Assembly: GCF_028453695.1 (NCBI RefSeq)
Contig: NC_135772.1
Span: 1,798,001-1,862,000 of the forward strand
Direction of reading: 5' to 3'
Length of the DNA: 64,000 bases
DNA from: Augochlora pura
Lineage: Eukaryota > Arthropoda > Insecta > Hymenoptera > Halictidae
Shown here piece after piece: positions 37,195-50,059 of this stretch (the stretch's first letter is position 1; each line of letters opens with the position of its first letter). Under the pieces are notes generated by a model. It searched no databases. It was not told where the DNA came from and worked only from the letters and a program-made list of their open reading frames with translations. Made by a program: the position numbers and the translations under genes.

Positions 37195-37863
37195 GCTAAC
37201 AGAAAACGCGTCGCAGTAAATGAAAAATCTCTGTTTAAAACGTAGCTGTCGTGAACTCTACGAACACGTGCAGCAGCATCGGCAGCATTCGTCGTAAAAA
37301 TTCGATCGATAAAGGGGGTAGATCGTCGAACCCCGCTCGAATTCTAATTTTCCGTCCCGGTTCAGCGGCGAAGTTTGTTTTCTGGCGTTTACCCAAATAT
37401 GACGTAAGGAAAGCGTCGAACCGTCCGCGGCGCCGCGCGAGAAGCTAAATCCGTCTGTGCGCGCGCGCGCGCGCGCTGGCGGGAGCAAAAGTTATCCATT
37501 GAGAGAACTGAAACTGGCGAAGCTGTAAAGCAAATTTCGCGGCGCGCCTTCCGTTCACGGCAGGTGGAATTCGAAAGTACGAAAACTCGATAAGGTCCCC
37601 GCGACCCGATTACACACCGCATTCGCCTGAAACTTTCAGGGCTCGGAGTTTTGTGGCTCGCTTGTGTTCTCCGGGGACAAAATCTACGGGCGGAAAGCTC
37701 CTCCGCTGCTCCAAACCCCTCTTCTTCCGATAACCTAACCCCCCGGTACTCGGCGCGGAAAGAATCACGAAACTTGGACCGACGCGCCGATGTGTTTCCG
37801 CCTCGCAAAAAGTCACCCGAAATAGACGACGCGGCGCGCACACACACACACCTTTTCTCCATC
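37195..37863. other. CpG-rich block with (CG)n and (CA)n
   Basis: GC-rich noncoding block with alternating CG at 37458-37476 and a short CA tract near 37839-37850. No gene recognised despite open frames up to 157 codons on the minus strand. Confidence 0.5.
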
Positions 37864-37865
37864 TA

Positions 37866-39209
37866 TTAGGGTGTCTTGTAAGTTTTTTCCCGCGTCATGC
37901 TATATATGGTCTTGAGAGTAGGTTTGATGAAAATATGCGATACAGTGTACGCAAGATAGTGGATGCTGTTAACAGTACCAGGACAATGGTACGTAATTGT
38001 TTAATCGAGATGGGATATGTGAATCAGTGGGAAGTTTGGGATATAGAACAATTTATGGAGAGCTATCTTACGAACCGCGTTATTTCATTCTATTCTATTC
38101 AATTCTACGCTATATTATATTTTCTTCTACTCTGTTACACTCTATTCTACTCTGTTCTATATTATTCCACTCTATCTTGCTGTATTTTACTATATTACAC
38201 TCTATTCTACTATATTCCACTATATTCCACTTTATTCTGCTCTATTCTGCTCCATTCCACTATATTCCACTTTACTCTGCTCTATTCCAATATATTCCAC
38301 TCTATTATACTCTCTTTTACTCTATTATACTTTATACTTCTAAGATTTATATTATTCTACTCCATGTCAAGCAATTCAGGTCTATTTGTCTATATTCCAC
38401 TATATTATACTCTCTTCTACTCTAAAACTCCACTCTACTCTGCTCTACTATACACTCTTAAACTCTATTCTACATTATTCGACTCTATTCTTTACTATAT
38501 TCTACTCTATACCATGCAATTCCGCTCTATGCCAAGCAATTCTACTCTATTCAACTGTATATCACTATATTTTACTTTATTATACTCTATTGTACTTTGT
38601 TACTCTCTATTCGACCCTGCTGTACATTATACCACCCTATTTCATTGTACTCTGTTCTATTCCACTGTGTTATTGTCTATTCTATTCCATGAAATTCCAA
38701 TTTGTTTAACTGTATTCCACTCTATTCTACTCTATTCTACTCTATTACACTCAACTCAACTCTATTCTAATCTGTTACACTCTATTCGACTCTACCCTAC
38801 ACAATATTGTACTATATTTCATGCAATTTCACTCTACTCTGCTCTATTCTACTCTGATACACTCTACTGCACTCTATTCCATTTTATTTTGCTCTATTCT
38901 ACTCTGTTAAATTCTATTTCACTCTATTCTACAATATATTCTTGTCTATTACTTAATTCTTTCGTTAAAAAATTCTCCCCATGATAAATGTAAGAAATCG
39001 TAAAATGAAATAAAAACACAGCTCGATGAATATTTAACAAAGTAAATCTGAACTGTCTTCGAGTGAGGGAATAATGAAACTTGCTGAGAGATAGATGAAT
39101 ATAACAGAGCAGTAGGGTTCATATATAACACAATAAATCAACCTTAACCAATAAAACTCCTCTATAAATTTCGTATAAAAAAACGGAAGGAAATTACGGA
39201 TCAACCTAA
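37866..39209 (+). mobile_element. Mariner-derived element keeping both transposase ends around the satellite
   Basis: The best copy for structure. The left terminal repeat starts TTAGGGTGTCTTGTAAGTTT at 37866 after a TA. At 37935-38060 the + strand encodes a mariner N-terminal DNA-binding segment (NSTRTMVRNCLIEMGYVNQW then EVW). About 850 bp of CACTCTATTC-type array follows (38085-38940). At 39018-39117 comes the decayed C-terminus (LAER, stop, MNITEQ, stop, GSYITQ). The right end, reversed, reads TTAGGTTGATCCGTAATTTC and is diverged. The following TA is TG here. The central catalytic domain with its three Asp is gone. A 349-codon frame (37935-38984) starts in the transposase remnant and runs on through the array because the array lacks stops on this strand. 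It is not credible as a functional gene. Confidence 0.85.
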
Positions 39210-39262
39210 TGCCCACGTCATTTCGATGCCGCATACATGCGGCGGTCGCCGCGAAAGGGTTA
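39210..39262. mobile_element. Remnant of piggyBac-like MITE end
   Basis: GCCGCATACATGCGGCGG followed by GAAAGGGTTAA, resembling the right end at 22795-22862. It abuts the right end of the mariner-derived element, which probably interrupted it. The left part was not found. Confidence 0.4.
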
Positions 39263-39740
39263 ATTGGAACGTTCGAACGTTGCACCGTGTAATACATCGG
39301 TCGGGGGAACGAATAATTGCGATCGCGTTTATTTTTAAAGAGGGGTCGCATTACTTTTTGATGAAGGATTCGCACTTTCTCGCTGGTGATGCGATCAATG
39401 GCGGGACCGTGGAACGCGGGGGTATCGTTTCAACGTAGTAGCCAATCGGAACGGAATTCCACTTTAATGCGAACCTCGAATACCACGTCCCTAACGATAT
39501 TGCAATTAGACTCTTGACAGTCGATCGAACAGCGGCGTATCTCGTTGCATCATAGATACAGAATGCAACGTATCGCCGATACACGCGGGAATATTCTTCC
39601 ACCTTTGCGAGCCGGCTGGAATGCGTTTATTAATAGAAGAATTTTCATCTATGTATTTACGGCCACTACAGTTTTTAATTGGAAAGGAATTTCGATTCAT
39701 GTTTGAAACGTGGATGTTTCGAACGGTCATTGCGATTATT
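39263..39740. other. Moderately GC-rich noncoding block
   Basis: No gene recognised. Confidence 0.4.
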
Positions 39741-40200
39741 ATTATAGTAGAATAAATTAGTTAGATGATTATTAGAGTGGAATCTTGATTAGTCGAACTC
39801 GATTTTCGACGATATTTATTACATAGATTTTTTTATTATTCCACATTAAGTACAAAAAATAAAAACTAAGTACTTCTTCCATAATTTGAACGGATTAACA
39901 AGTAATTCATTGACACTTTAAATTTCCTTTAATACTAGGAGTCCTGATCGCATTAAATACACATTGTACAACATATTATACAACTTTATATACAATTTCG
40001 GTTGCAATTATATTAGAATAAAAAATAGTATGCAATAATTTATCACAGAAACATTTTTATAACATCAAGAATTACAATAGAAAAACTCTAAAAACCAGAC
40101 ACTTTTACAAATCTGCTAATTCATTCTATAATGCATGCCGACGCATTTCAGAATGCAACAAGTCAATTTTGCCATAACTGCAGTAAACCAGCATTCAAGT
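39741..40200. other. AT-rich DNA, no gene seen
   Basis: No supported feature. Confidence 0.45.
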
Positions 40201-40780
40201 AATCATCATCGCGACACGTTACATCTTCATCGAGCCGGCACGTAGCCTCGTGTCGCGTCGCATTTAGCCGCGTATCGCCGGTTCGAACGTTGAACGAAGT
40301 CTAAACGCGGACTACGGAATGAATATTTTGTAGGAAGTTTGTTTCGAATATCGGTTATTTCGAGGCTGACTGGCAACATGCCGGGTGAACCGAGCTCTCC
40401 GCCGTAGAGCGTCACAGAGAACGGTAGCGGGGAATATCGCCGGGTCCCTTCGCCGGGTTCGGGCCCCTCAGGCGAAAAAGAGGAATGGAGACGGAAACGT
40501 AGCCGCGACCGCATCCACGGAACTTCCGGAAAAGTTTCCTCCGAACGAGCTAACAAACGAACTTGCCCCGTTCCGTCGATTTCCGTGGAAACTCGACGAT
40601 TTGTGTAGCGAAACGATGGTCCGCGCGAGCGGCCCGTACTTTCGAAATCGATAAGCTGCGGTATTAAACGCTCGACGGGAAATACGCCATTTTCCCGTAC
40701 CTTGCTCACCCGGCCATCTTCGACACGCTCCACTTTACCGAATTCGAACGATTCTGCCCGTCGTTCGTGAAATTATCAGA
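40201..40780. other. CpG-rich block
   Basis: GC-rich noncoding block. A 168-codon minus-strand frame (40227-40733) is the longest outside low-complexity repeats, but it shows no recognised motif and overlaps an 89-codon + frame. Confidence 0.45.
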
Positions 40781-40854
40781 ATCTCTTGGTTAGAAAACTG
40801 ATCGCTTAGGCTATTATTTGGCTCGGCCATGTAATTCTGATGATGCTTTTTTTA

Positions 40855-41741
40855 TGGAACGGAGTAGAATAGAGTAAAATAGGATAGAATAGAGTGTAAT
40901 AGAATAGAATAGAATAGAGTATAATAGAGTAGAGCATAGTAGAATGGAGCAAGATAATGTGGAATAACGTAGAATAGAGTACATATAAAGGAAGAAAATA
41001 TATTGTAGGATACAGAAAAATATAGCGTGGAGTAGAGTCAAATAGAATAGAGGGCAATAGAGTTGAATAGAGTGGTATACATTAAAATAGATTAGAATTG
41101 CATTGAATAGAGTAGAATATAACATAGAATAGAGTATAATAGAGCATAATACAGTGTAACAGAGTATAATTGGGTGGAATAGAGTAAAATTATATAGAGC
41201 AGAGTTAAATAAAATGTTTTAGAGTAGAAGAGAGTATAATAGAGAGGGATACAGTGGAATATAGGGGAATGAAGATTATTGGAGTGAAATAGAGTAGAAT
41301 AGAGTGTAACAGAATAGAATAGAGTGGACTAGAGTGGTATAGAGGGGAATAGAGTTAAATAGAGTACAATAGAGTAGAATTGCTTAGCATAGAGTGGAAA
41401 TTTCATATAATAGAGTAGGATATTGTGTAGAGTAGAGACGAATAGAGTGTAGCAGAGTAGAATAGAGTCGACTAGAGTGTAATAGAGTAGAATAGAGTGG
41501 TCTGGTGTGAACTAGAGGGGAATAATCCGGAACAAAGTGGAATAGATTGGAATTACATGAAATGGAGTAGAATATAATGCAGAGTAGAGTCGAATAGAGT
41601 ATTGAATAGAGTATAACAGAGTAAAATAGAGTTGAATAGAGACATCCACTTTCTCGAGTACACTATATCGCAGATTTTCATCAAACATACTCTCAAGATC
41701 ATACGTAGCCTTTCGCGAAAAGAACTTATATGACACACTAA
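40855..41741 (-). mobile_element. Mariner-derived element with decamer array, 5' end kept
   Basis: The right end, reversed from 41741, reads TTAGTGTGTCATATAAGTTC. It continues through sequence shared with 37890-37960; the minus strand encodes NLRYSVLEKVDV, against MRYSVRKIVDAV in the copy at 37866. The GAATAGAGTG array fills 40860-41640. The 3' end is missing on the left. Array orientation relative to the transposase fragment matches the other copies. Confidence 0.78.
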
Positions 41742-41789
41742 AATACATCAAATGAGTTTTATACATGTTGCTTAGGCAGACACTTTTAG

Positions 41790-42740
41790 TCCCTCACGAA
41801 AAGGGTTAAAGTACGAATGAATCACGTATTCGAGAATCCCTCGGCACCCTAAAGGATGAAAAATAGTAGAACCGTTACGTGGATCGGCGGACCGTGTCCC
41901 CGTTATTTCTCGGCACATTCTTACGGGGGGGGACACGTTCCTCAGACGTAACGACGACGTCGCCGACAGCTGAAGGAAAAGAGGGCGGTCGAGGGAGAAG
42001 TTAGCCTCGGAGCTTGTCTTTCGCAGGCAAAAGGAGAGCCCCTGTCGCCGAGTCAGCAAAAGTTCGGAATGAAAATTGACGTGAAACAGCGAAAATATGT
42101 GGCTGCGGGGTGGGGGGGACCCTTGAACACCTGTCTTCCTTGAGATAAGACCGTGGCCGCCCGGGGGCGCTCGCGATGCGCTTAAACGAATTAAACTACG
42201 TGGACCGGACTCCTCTTCTCTCTCGGAACCTGCCCCCTTGCCAGGCTACCGAGCTGAACTTGTCCCCGTGGATCTACCCCCGTATTGAAGTTTTTTTTAC
42301 ATCCGTCCGGATAATCTGGCTTAATTAATTTAATTCCGAGAAAAGGCGGCGCAGCTCGCCGCGTCGCGGAACTATGGCAACCGGTTCGTTAACGAACGTT
42401 TTATTGTGCGTGGTGGGCCCCGGTTTCGGAGCGACGACGAACCGGCAGCCAGCCGACGCGACCCGCAAACTTCGGCCTCTATTAATTTCAGCCGGGGGTT
42501 TGCGGACGATCCGGTAACTCGGTTCGCGGTTCATCCGAATTCGATTACTTGTTGCTCGTGCTTTTCGTCGGGAATCTCGGGTTCCCGGGGCTCTCGAGCC
42601 GCCACGGAAATCCGACGTTTTCACGTTCTTCGGAACGCTGTTTGCTCGCAGATTTATCACGCCGCGGGCTAATCGAGCGAAATTGTCTCGATCGGACACG
42701 TTATCAATCTCGAAACTATCTATCATTCGATTATTTGGCC
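41790..42740. other. CpG-rich block
   Basis: GC-rich noncoding DNA. It begins with a piggyBac-like AAAAGGGTTAAAG motif at 41800-41812. Open frames of up to 133 codons on both strands are not recognised. Confidence 0.45.
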
Positions 42741-43210
42741 AGCTGTTGTTACTGCCAAATGCTAGTTACCATGAGTCTGCTATATACAGCAAAAATTAGA
42801 ATAAATGATCGCTAAAATCATAAGTGATTATTAGAAACATATATACGCAAATATCGTATATATATGCAATCAGTTAGTATTAAATAAGGATAGTCCAGAA
42901 AATTATAAATCGAAAGAGTTATTTTATTTTATTTTATCTTCCTTGCGAATCGAACTAGAAATTAGGCGAGTTTGAAAGATGCGAACATGACAATCTCTAG
43001 GCAGAATTCACGGATCCATTAGTCAAAGTTAGGAGATTGGCGCGACCATGCTAACCCTGACCCGTCCCAGATACGCGACGTCCCAAAACCTCGACCCACA
43101 TAAAAGTTAGTGCCATTAGACAGCGTTCCCGATTTTTTAATATTATTAAAATCTTCTCCAATGCGCCGATCATTTCCCCACGATTTTGCCACTCTTGTTT
43201 TCGCCAACTA
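42741..43210. other. Noncoding DNA, no gene seen
   Basis: Mixed composition. Nothing supported. Confidence 0.4.
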
Positions 43211-43862
43211 TTAAGGTGTCCCATAAGTTTCTTTCTTTCCTTTCAATGCAAAATCAATAGATGATATTTATTGTTTAAGTCGATATTATTGTTGTAGGAT
43301 ATTATTGTTCGAGGTCGATATCAGTGATATACTCTGACATACTTATGGGACACCATAATATTTCGAGTTCTGCCATTTCTACGATTATTCAACAAATCTG
43401 AATAACAAAAGCAAACTTGAAAATTCAAGGAACTCCATTTTGTCCAGGAATATCGTGGCGCGAAAAGTGCTTATGGGACACCATAATATTTCGAATTTTG
43501 TCATTTCGACGATTATTCAACAAATCTGAGCAACAAAAGCTATCTTGAAAACTCGATGAACGGAATTTTGTCTAGGAAAATCGTCGCACGAAAGAAACTT
43601 ATGGGGCACCATAATATTTCGAATTTCAACGATTATACAACAAATCTGAATAACGAAAGCTAACTTGGAAATTCAAGAAACTCCATTTTGTCCAGGAAAA
43701 TCGTTACTCGGAAAGAACTTATGGGACACCATAATATTTTAAATTTCGTCATTTCAATAATTATCCAACAAATCTAAACAACAAAGTCTATCTTAAAAAG
43801 TCGCTAAACACAATTTAGTCCAGGAAAATCGTGACGCGAAAGAAACTTATGGGACACCCTAA
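43211..43862 (-). mobile_element. Mariner MITE with its own end amplified in tandem
   Basis: A 652-bp element. Left TIR TTAAGGTGTCCCATAAGTTT (43211 on) and right TIR, reversed from 43862, TTAGGGTGTCCCATAAGTTT match over 25 bp with one difference. TA flanks both sides (43209-43210, 43863-43864). The left interior (AATCAATAGATGATATTTAT) matches the 3' end of the decamer-carrying family. The right 60% is four head-to-tail units of about 120-128 bp. The word TTATGGG(A/G)CACC recurs at 43343, 43471, 43599, 43719 and 43847, so each unit carries a terminal repeat. No coding sequence. Confidence 0.9.
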
Positions 43863-44179
43863 TAAAATATAACATTAGACTCAGTTTGTGCCGTTTTGAC
43901 AATTCTTCATATATTAAACATTATAATAAATCTTAGATTCCATTGAATACGCTATACAACAGTATTTAGAAAAATAAGTGTGCAGTAACTATTGTTAAGA
44001 TATTTCTGAAATATTTTAGAATTGGTTGAAGCTATAAACAAATAGTTTATACAAAATCTGTTCAATATAAAAAGAAGTCTCAACTAGTATTGACAATTTT
44101 TTTCATTTTTACAATGTTTGAGGATATATTAAGGTTAACTTGACTCTTTTAAATCAGACTGTGTGCCTTTTTATTCATA
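43863..44179. other. AT-rich DNA, no gene seen
   Basis: No supported feature. Confidence 0.4.
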
Positions 44180-44587
44180 TTAACCCTTTGATGATCTATA
44201 ACCTATAAATTGACTTTTTACATTGACTAGTAGTTTATAAATCGGTTGTCACGACGACCAATAATTTACTATCTATTACTTACGAATTATTATATAATTT
44301 TTTAAATATTAGATACCTTTCGCGATGAATAAAATAAAATAAATGAAATAGACAAACTAAATATTGTTCAATGCTAATGTTATGAAGATATAAAAATGTA
44401 ACGAAAGAATTACTAAATCTTGTTCATCCTTCATAATCTTACAAAATGAATTAACCTTGCGAAATTAATTCCGTACGACACCCATGTCTAAATTTAATAC
44501 CATCACAAGGTTTAATAATTGCCAAATTCAAAAAGAGAGGAGAAATAAGAAATAAAATTCTTATTCCAAATATACCAAAAGGGTTAA
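44180..44587. mobile_element. piggyBac-like MITE (408 bp)
   Basis: TTAACCCTTTGATG at the left and CCAAAAGGGTTAA at the right give a short inverted match (TTAACCCTTT) with TTAA on both outer edges. AT-rich, noncoding interior. Confidence 0.5.
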
Positions 44588-45120
44588 GCAATTTTAGCGT
44601 CGCAGCTTATTCGGAGAATTTGATTTTCCAGTGCCGACAACGCTATTACCAAGCACGTCGGTGACTATAGGTGACTGTCGGTGACCTGGCAGAACATTTT
44701 TCAGGCAACCCATAGCACGCGTGCAACGATCGTCCACGCGTCTCCGGTCTCTCTTTGCTCGTTCACCTGCACGCCGGATCCTCGTTCTCTCCGGTCTCCC
44801 GACAATAACATACGTGTCACTCACGCTGAAATACATTTTCAAAACTTCCATTTCCCGTCTTGGGAGAAGCCCCTACCGATCGGCGCCGTGTTCCTCTACA
44901 GCTCCCTGTCGAACTTTGCATGCGATCGAGAATATCGCGTCCTCCCCCACCCTCCCCTTTCTTCTTCTCTTATGCCAAACGTGCCGCCTCTTTCACGTCC
45001 GTTTCCCGCCGCTGTTCATTGTTTATTCATGCTGTTGCTCTCGAACGGTTAACTTGTCGCGCGTGATCCTCTTGCAACTACCTCTCATTTTTTTCTGAGA
45101 AAAATCAGCTATTCTTTTGC
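44588..45120. other. GC-rich block
   Basis: GC-rich noncoding DNA. Open frames (68-125 codons) in all three + frames argue against any one being real. Confidence 0.45.
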
Positions 45121-45289
45121 TCGGTGTCATAGTTGGATGAAGGGAGGGTCTTTATGGGGGAAGAAAATTTTGATAATTTATTTTAGGAAGTAGGGGCTTG
45201 GGGATAATTTATTTATTTGATTTAGTGAGGTTGGTAGGTGATTATAGAATGATATGGAAAATATTAATTTTGAATATTATATGTTTGTT

Positions 45290-45905
45290 CTTCAGTTTGT
45301 TATATTACGTTTATTATATTATATTTATTATACTATTTTTGATGTATTATATTTGCTATAATATCTTTGCTATATTATATTTACTATATTGCGTTCACTA
45401 CATTGTATTTACTACATTATATTTGTTATATTACATTTACTAAGTTATATTTCATATAATATTCTTGCTATATTACATTTACTATATTACATTCATTATA
45501 TTTTATATTTACTATATTATATCTGCTACATTATATTCACTATATTATTCTTGCTATATTACATTTGCTATATTTTATTTACTATATTATCTTCTCTATA
45601 TTGTACTTACTATATTGCGTTCACTACATTGTATTTACTATATTATATTTGATATATTACATTTACTAAGTTATATTTAATATATTATTCTCGCTATATT
45701 ACATTTACTATATTTTATATTTGATATATTATATCTGCTACATTATATTCACTATATTATTCTTGCTATATTACATTCACTATATTTTATATTTAATATA
45801 TTATATCTGCTACATTATATTCACTATATTATTCTTGCTATATTACATTCACTATATTTTATATTTACTATATTATTCTAGCTACGTTACATTTACAATA
45901 TCACC
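45290..45905. repeat. CTATATTACATTTA minisatellite
   Basis: Tandem units of about 15 bp such as CTATATTACATTTA, CTATATTATTCTTG and CTACATTATATTCA. Blocks of several units are themselves repeated (45460-45560 resembles 45690-45790 and 45780-45880). The open frames are artefacts rich in Y, L and I. Confidence 0.85.
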
Positions 45906-45914
45906 CTTAATTGA

Positions 45915-46580
45915 CTATACCTAAAACCCCGAGAGAACTTCGCTGATCCTTCTACGGTGCATCCGATTGCGCAACAAAATGGCGGCGGCACAATGCGCCG
46001 TGAGGGTGCTTTATTACAGTAATCTTGCGTTTCTTTTCGGATTTTGAAGGGTCCTTGATGGATCGCGACCGCGATAGTTAATATTGTAGTTTCACTTAGC
46101 ATACAAATAATGGAACAGAAAGAGAGAGAGAGAGAGAGAGAGTGAGACGCGGGGCGGACGCCATAAGGCTCTCGCGATGGAGGGGAGACGCTCTTGCCAG
46201 GAAAAGTGGGTCGCCTATATGAGAAAGGCACGCCGGGATGATGAACGATCCTGGTAGCGACATGACAGATGGAGAGAACGAACTAGAAAAATAAACGCGA
46301 TTCTCGCGTGCGCGTCCTATCACCGCGATGGATTCTGGGGGATCCTGGGCCGCTGCCGCCGCCGCCGCTCGGTGTTTTACGCGTGTCGTTCGGCAAAACC
46401 CTACGGCGAGAGACATCGCGATACGCGCCCCGTTGATTGTCATAATTATGACAATCACGGAAGCCGCTTCGCCGGCGCATTGTTTCTGGTTTCGTAATCC
46501 GAAATCGCCCCCCGGCAATTTTTCATTTAATTTTCTACGCAGGACTTTAGCAATTACTACGGTCGGCGTGTAGTTCTTTT
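45915..46580. other. CpG-rich block with (GA)n and GCC tract
   Basis: GC-rich noncoding block with (GA)n at 46118-46143 and (GCC)n near 46351-46368. No gene recognised. Confidence 0.5.
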
Positions 46581-46779
46581 AATAATTATTGTCCCTCGGT
46601 CGTCAAAATATTTCTACGTCTTTTCTATTTGTTTAAATATGGCTGAATTTGTTTACTGTGTTGGAAAAGTTGGTGGAAGTTTGGTCGAGCCATATTGCAA
46701 TAATATACAACGATTGGTTATTATATTTTATGTGTTATTTATTTATGTGTTCATTTGCTGTGTTTTATTTTTATTTGTT

Positions 46780-47290
46780 ATAAGGTGTAATGGTTTCTTA
46801 TTTATTTATTTTACTGATGGAATTCTGTTACGTTAAGCGAGTCAAGAATTTTATATAAAGATGAGGGCACTGTAAAAATTAATTACAAGATATATATTTA
46901 TTATACTTATTATCTTTATTATATTTATATTATGTCTATTTATTGTAGTAATTTATTATAATGTACAATGTTTAGTTATTTATTTTATGGACAGAGTTCT
47001 GTTACATTATAGGTAAATAAGGAATTTTATTAAAAAATGAGGGCTACGTAAATATTATTAGATATATATATATATTAATTAATAGATGTATATTTATTAT
47101 ATTCATCTTATGACTATATTATATTAAGTTTATTTATTATACTTTATATTTATTTATTACAACATAAAATCCTTATTTATCTATTTATCCTGCGACGAAA
47201 GTTCCATTACACTAAATAAAATAGAAATATTATATAAAATTTAAAGCAGCCTAAAAATTAATTATAAAATACATATAAAATTCTAACAAA
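46780..47290. repeat. Degenerate tandem repeat of about 170-210 bp
   Basis: Three diverged units, each with TTATTTAT then (G/C)GA then TTCTGTTAC (46824, 46997, and 47209 as TTCCATTAC), then AAAATGAGGGC or similar, then a TATATTTATTATA stretch. Confidence 0.6.
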
Positions 47291-47429
47291 GTCCAAATAA
47301 GTCTAAGAAATTTTCAACAAATTTATAACAATTTCCAAACTCTTCGATCTAAAATACTAACCTAAAATGGCGGAAATTTCGCATTACCGTAATCATCTTT
47401 ATACCTTTAGAAAATGATCCGTAGAGCAC

Positions 47430-47930
47430 CGCAGTAACAAAAGGGTTAAAAGAGACACCCGTGACTTTATTCCGGCACTTCTCGGATTCGAGTGGAGTCC
47501 TTCGCGGACACCGTCGCTCCTGAAACATCACGGAGCGCTTCGGTCGTTCGCGGGTCTTCGAGCCGGGAAAAAAAATGGCGCGACGGAGTTTTAGCGTTTT
47601 CTCCTTCGTCTCCGACGATTTGTCACGGACGCTCGACGAGAGATAACGCCGAACTTTCGGAGACGTTTTGAAGAACGAACATCCCGAGAGCGAGCTCTTC
47701 GCGGTAACAAATGCGTTCTCTCCTCTTTTGCGGACCGCGGCGCCCGGCCATTTTGTTATGATTAAGAATAGCCGGGCGCGTTCCGCGAACGTCGAGCACC
47801 CCCAGCCCCGGATAAAGAAACTCGAACAAGTAAAAGTCCATCATCGGAAATTACTTCGTTCTCCTTCTTTTCCGGGAATATTCGCGTTTTACGCGATCTA
47901 TGCGATGCCACGTGCCGCTTTGAATTCTTG
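47430..47930. other. CpG-rich block
   Basis: GC-rich noncoding DNA preceded by CAAAAGGGTTAAAAG (47437-47451). No gene recognised. Confidence 0.45.
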
Positions 47931-48310
47931 TGCACTTTGTGCAGCACGATTGGAATTCTTATGCGTTTTATACTAAACTATTATTTTCAATTATTATGCA
48001 GTTTATTTAGTACAATTAATTTGAATTTTCATACAATGTTTTAGCACAATTAAGTTGAATTTTTATACACTTTTTCAAGTACAATTAATTTCACGTTTAT
48101 TTAGTATTTTACACGCATTTTATTTAGTATAATTGGGTGGAATTTTTATCTTTTTTATACTGAACTGTTATTGTCAATTATTATACACTTTATTTATTAC
48201 AATTAATTTGAATTACTGTGCACTTTATTTAATACAATTAATTTGAATTATTGTGCACCTTATTTAGTACAATCCATTAGAGTTCTTGTGCATCTAATAT
48301 AATAAAATTA
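47930..48310. repeat. 35-bp minisatellite
   Basis: Unit with TTTATTTAGTACAATTAATT then TGAATT. ACAATTAA recurs at about 48012, 48046, 48081, 48199, 48234 and 48269. Confidence 0.75.
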
Positions 48311-49100
48311 CTTCCTGCAGTAACATAAGTGACACAAATAAAGCAAAAATATTATAAAGACATTAAGAAAATCCTACAGAATATTATATATATATTGAAA
48401 ACTGCATATAAAATATTACAAGAATATTAGAATAATCATATAAAATATTAAAAAAATATTATTAAGTCATATTTAAATTAAACGCCTACAATTTCATCTT
48501 TTTATTATTATTTATTTTCATCTTATTATTATTAAATTTCTTATTGCTATTAAATTAAATCTTGAATTGCTTTAAAGAAGAAAATCATTTTAACAATTTT
48601 TTATGTTCACAAAGCTTTTAATTAACGAACCCTTCATTGCTCACATTTCTTTCCCATTTATGGTAACATAAATATGTAATTATGACATAAAATGTCACAA
48701 ATGTAGAATTCATACTGAACAAAATTAATTCGAAGGGTATTCATTGTCACGCAATTAAACAAATGGCAGAGTAGCAGTGGTAGATTATTGTAACGACGTA
48801 TTAATTTAGGGAACTTGTGACAACGACGAGGAGGAAGCCTCCGCGCGCAGCAAATATTTAAGTAATTTCCGTTTTCTGTTGCATCGAATTCGATCCAATT
48901 TACAAGCCGCGCGCGCGGCTCATTGTTGCGCGGAACAAATACTAATTGAACAGAGATAAACAAGCCTGGCAGGCTGATAAATAAATACCGGGGCAAACTT
49001 CGGAAAAGTCGCACATATGTTTAGCCTGAACTTACAAACTAATTAATACCGAAGTATGAACAGGCCGTGTTTTACAATGACACGTTAACTATTTCCTTGT
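48311..49100. other. Noncoding DNA, no gene seen
   Basis: AT-rich to 48760, then a more GC-rich patch (48780-49060). Nothing supported. Confidence 0.4.
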
Positions 49101-49149
49101 AATTTCTCAAATTAATTTATATGTGCAAATTATTGCTACTGCAAATTAT

Positions 49150-49680
49150 TTTTTAATAATATTTGCACTTTTGCAATATATATGCAATAAGGATAATACG
49201 ATTTATAATAAATAATTGAGATATATATCATTTTAAATACTATTTGCAATTTTGCAATATATATAATACAATCTTTAATAAATAATTAATATATGTATTA
49301 TTTGTCAATACCATTTACAATTTTGAAATATATATAAAACAATCTATACTAAATAATTAATATATGTGTCATTTGTCACTACTATTTTCAGATTTGCAAT
49401 ATAAATAATACAATCTGTTCTAAATAATTAATATATGTATTATTTGTCAATACCATTTGAAATTTTGAAATATATATAATACAATCTATAGTAAATAAGT
49501 AATATTTGTATTATTTTTCAATATTATTTGCAATTTTCCAGACTGTATACAATACATATAATATAATTTATAATAAATAACTAAGATATATATCACTTTT
49601 AATACTATTTGAGTTTTGCATACAATCTGTAATAAATAATAAATACCTGCTACTAAAAATTATTTTTAAATACTATTTGC
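49150..49680. repeat. 70-bp minisatellite, about six units
   Basis: Unit with TTTGCAATATATATAATACA then ATCTATAATAAATAATTAAT then ATTATTTGTCAATACTATT. Unit starts near 49171, 49252, 49323, 49394 and 49464 give spacing of 70-81 bp. Confidence 0.8.
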
Positions 49681-50059
49681 AATTTCAACAGCGTCGAACA
49701 GTTTTCATACTTTTACTGCAAATTCATTTTTGAAACAGATTGAAACGCAATTCTCGCGCGAACGGCGGATTGAGCTGTTAACGAAAAATTTTATTTTCAT
49801 ACAGCTTTAACGAACTTTTCAATGGCCAAAGTATTTTGTTACAAATGGTTAACATAGTTACAATTTCAATAGCGAAAACCGCTCGTGGTTTCATTTTTCC
49901 ATTGAAATTTTAACAGAACAATGCGATACGTCGTCGCACGTGTTCCTCGAATATGTTTGACATTTTCGAACAACAATGGCCATCGTCGACCATTGAACAA
50001 TCATCTTCATCTTTCAATTATCAAAAATAGAATAACTAACTAACAAATTCGTTTATCAT

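Noticed and set aside
40227..40733. 168-codon minus-strand frame
   Set aside because: No recognised motif. It lies in CpG-rich DNA where stop codons are rare, with an overlapping + frame.
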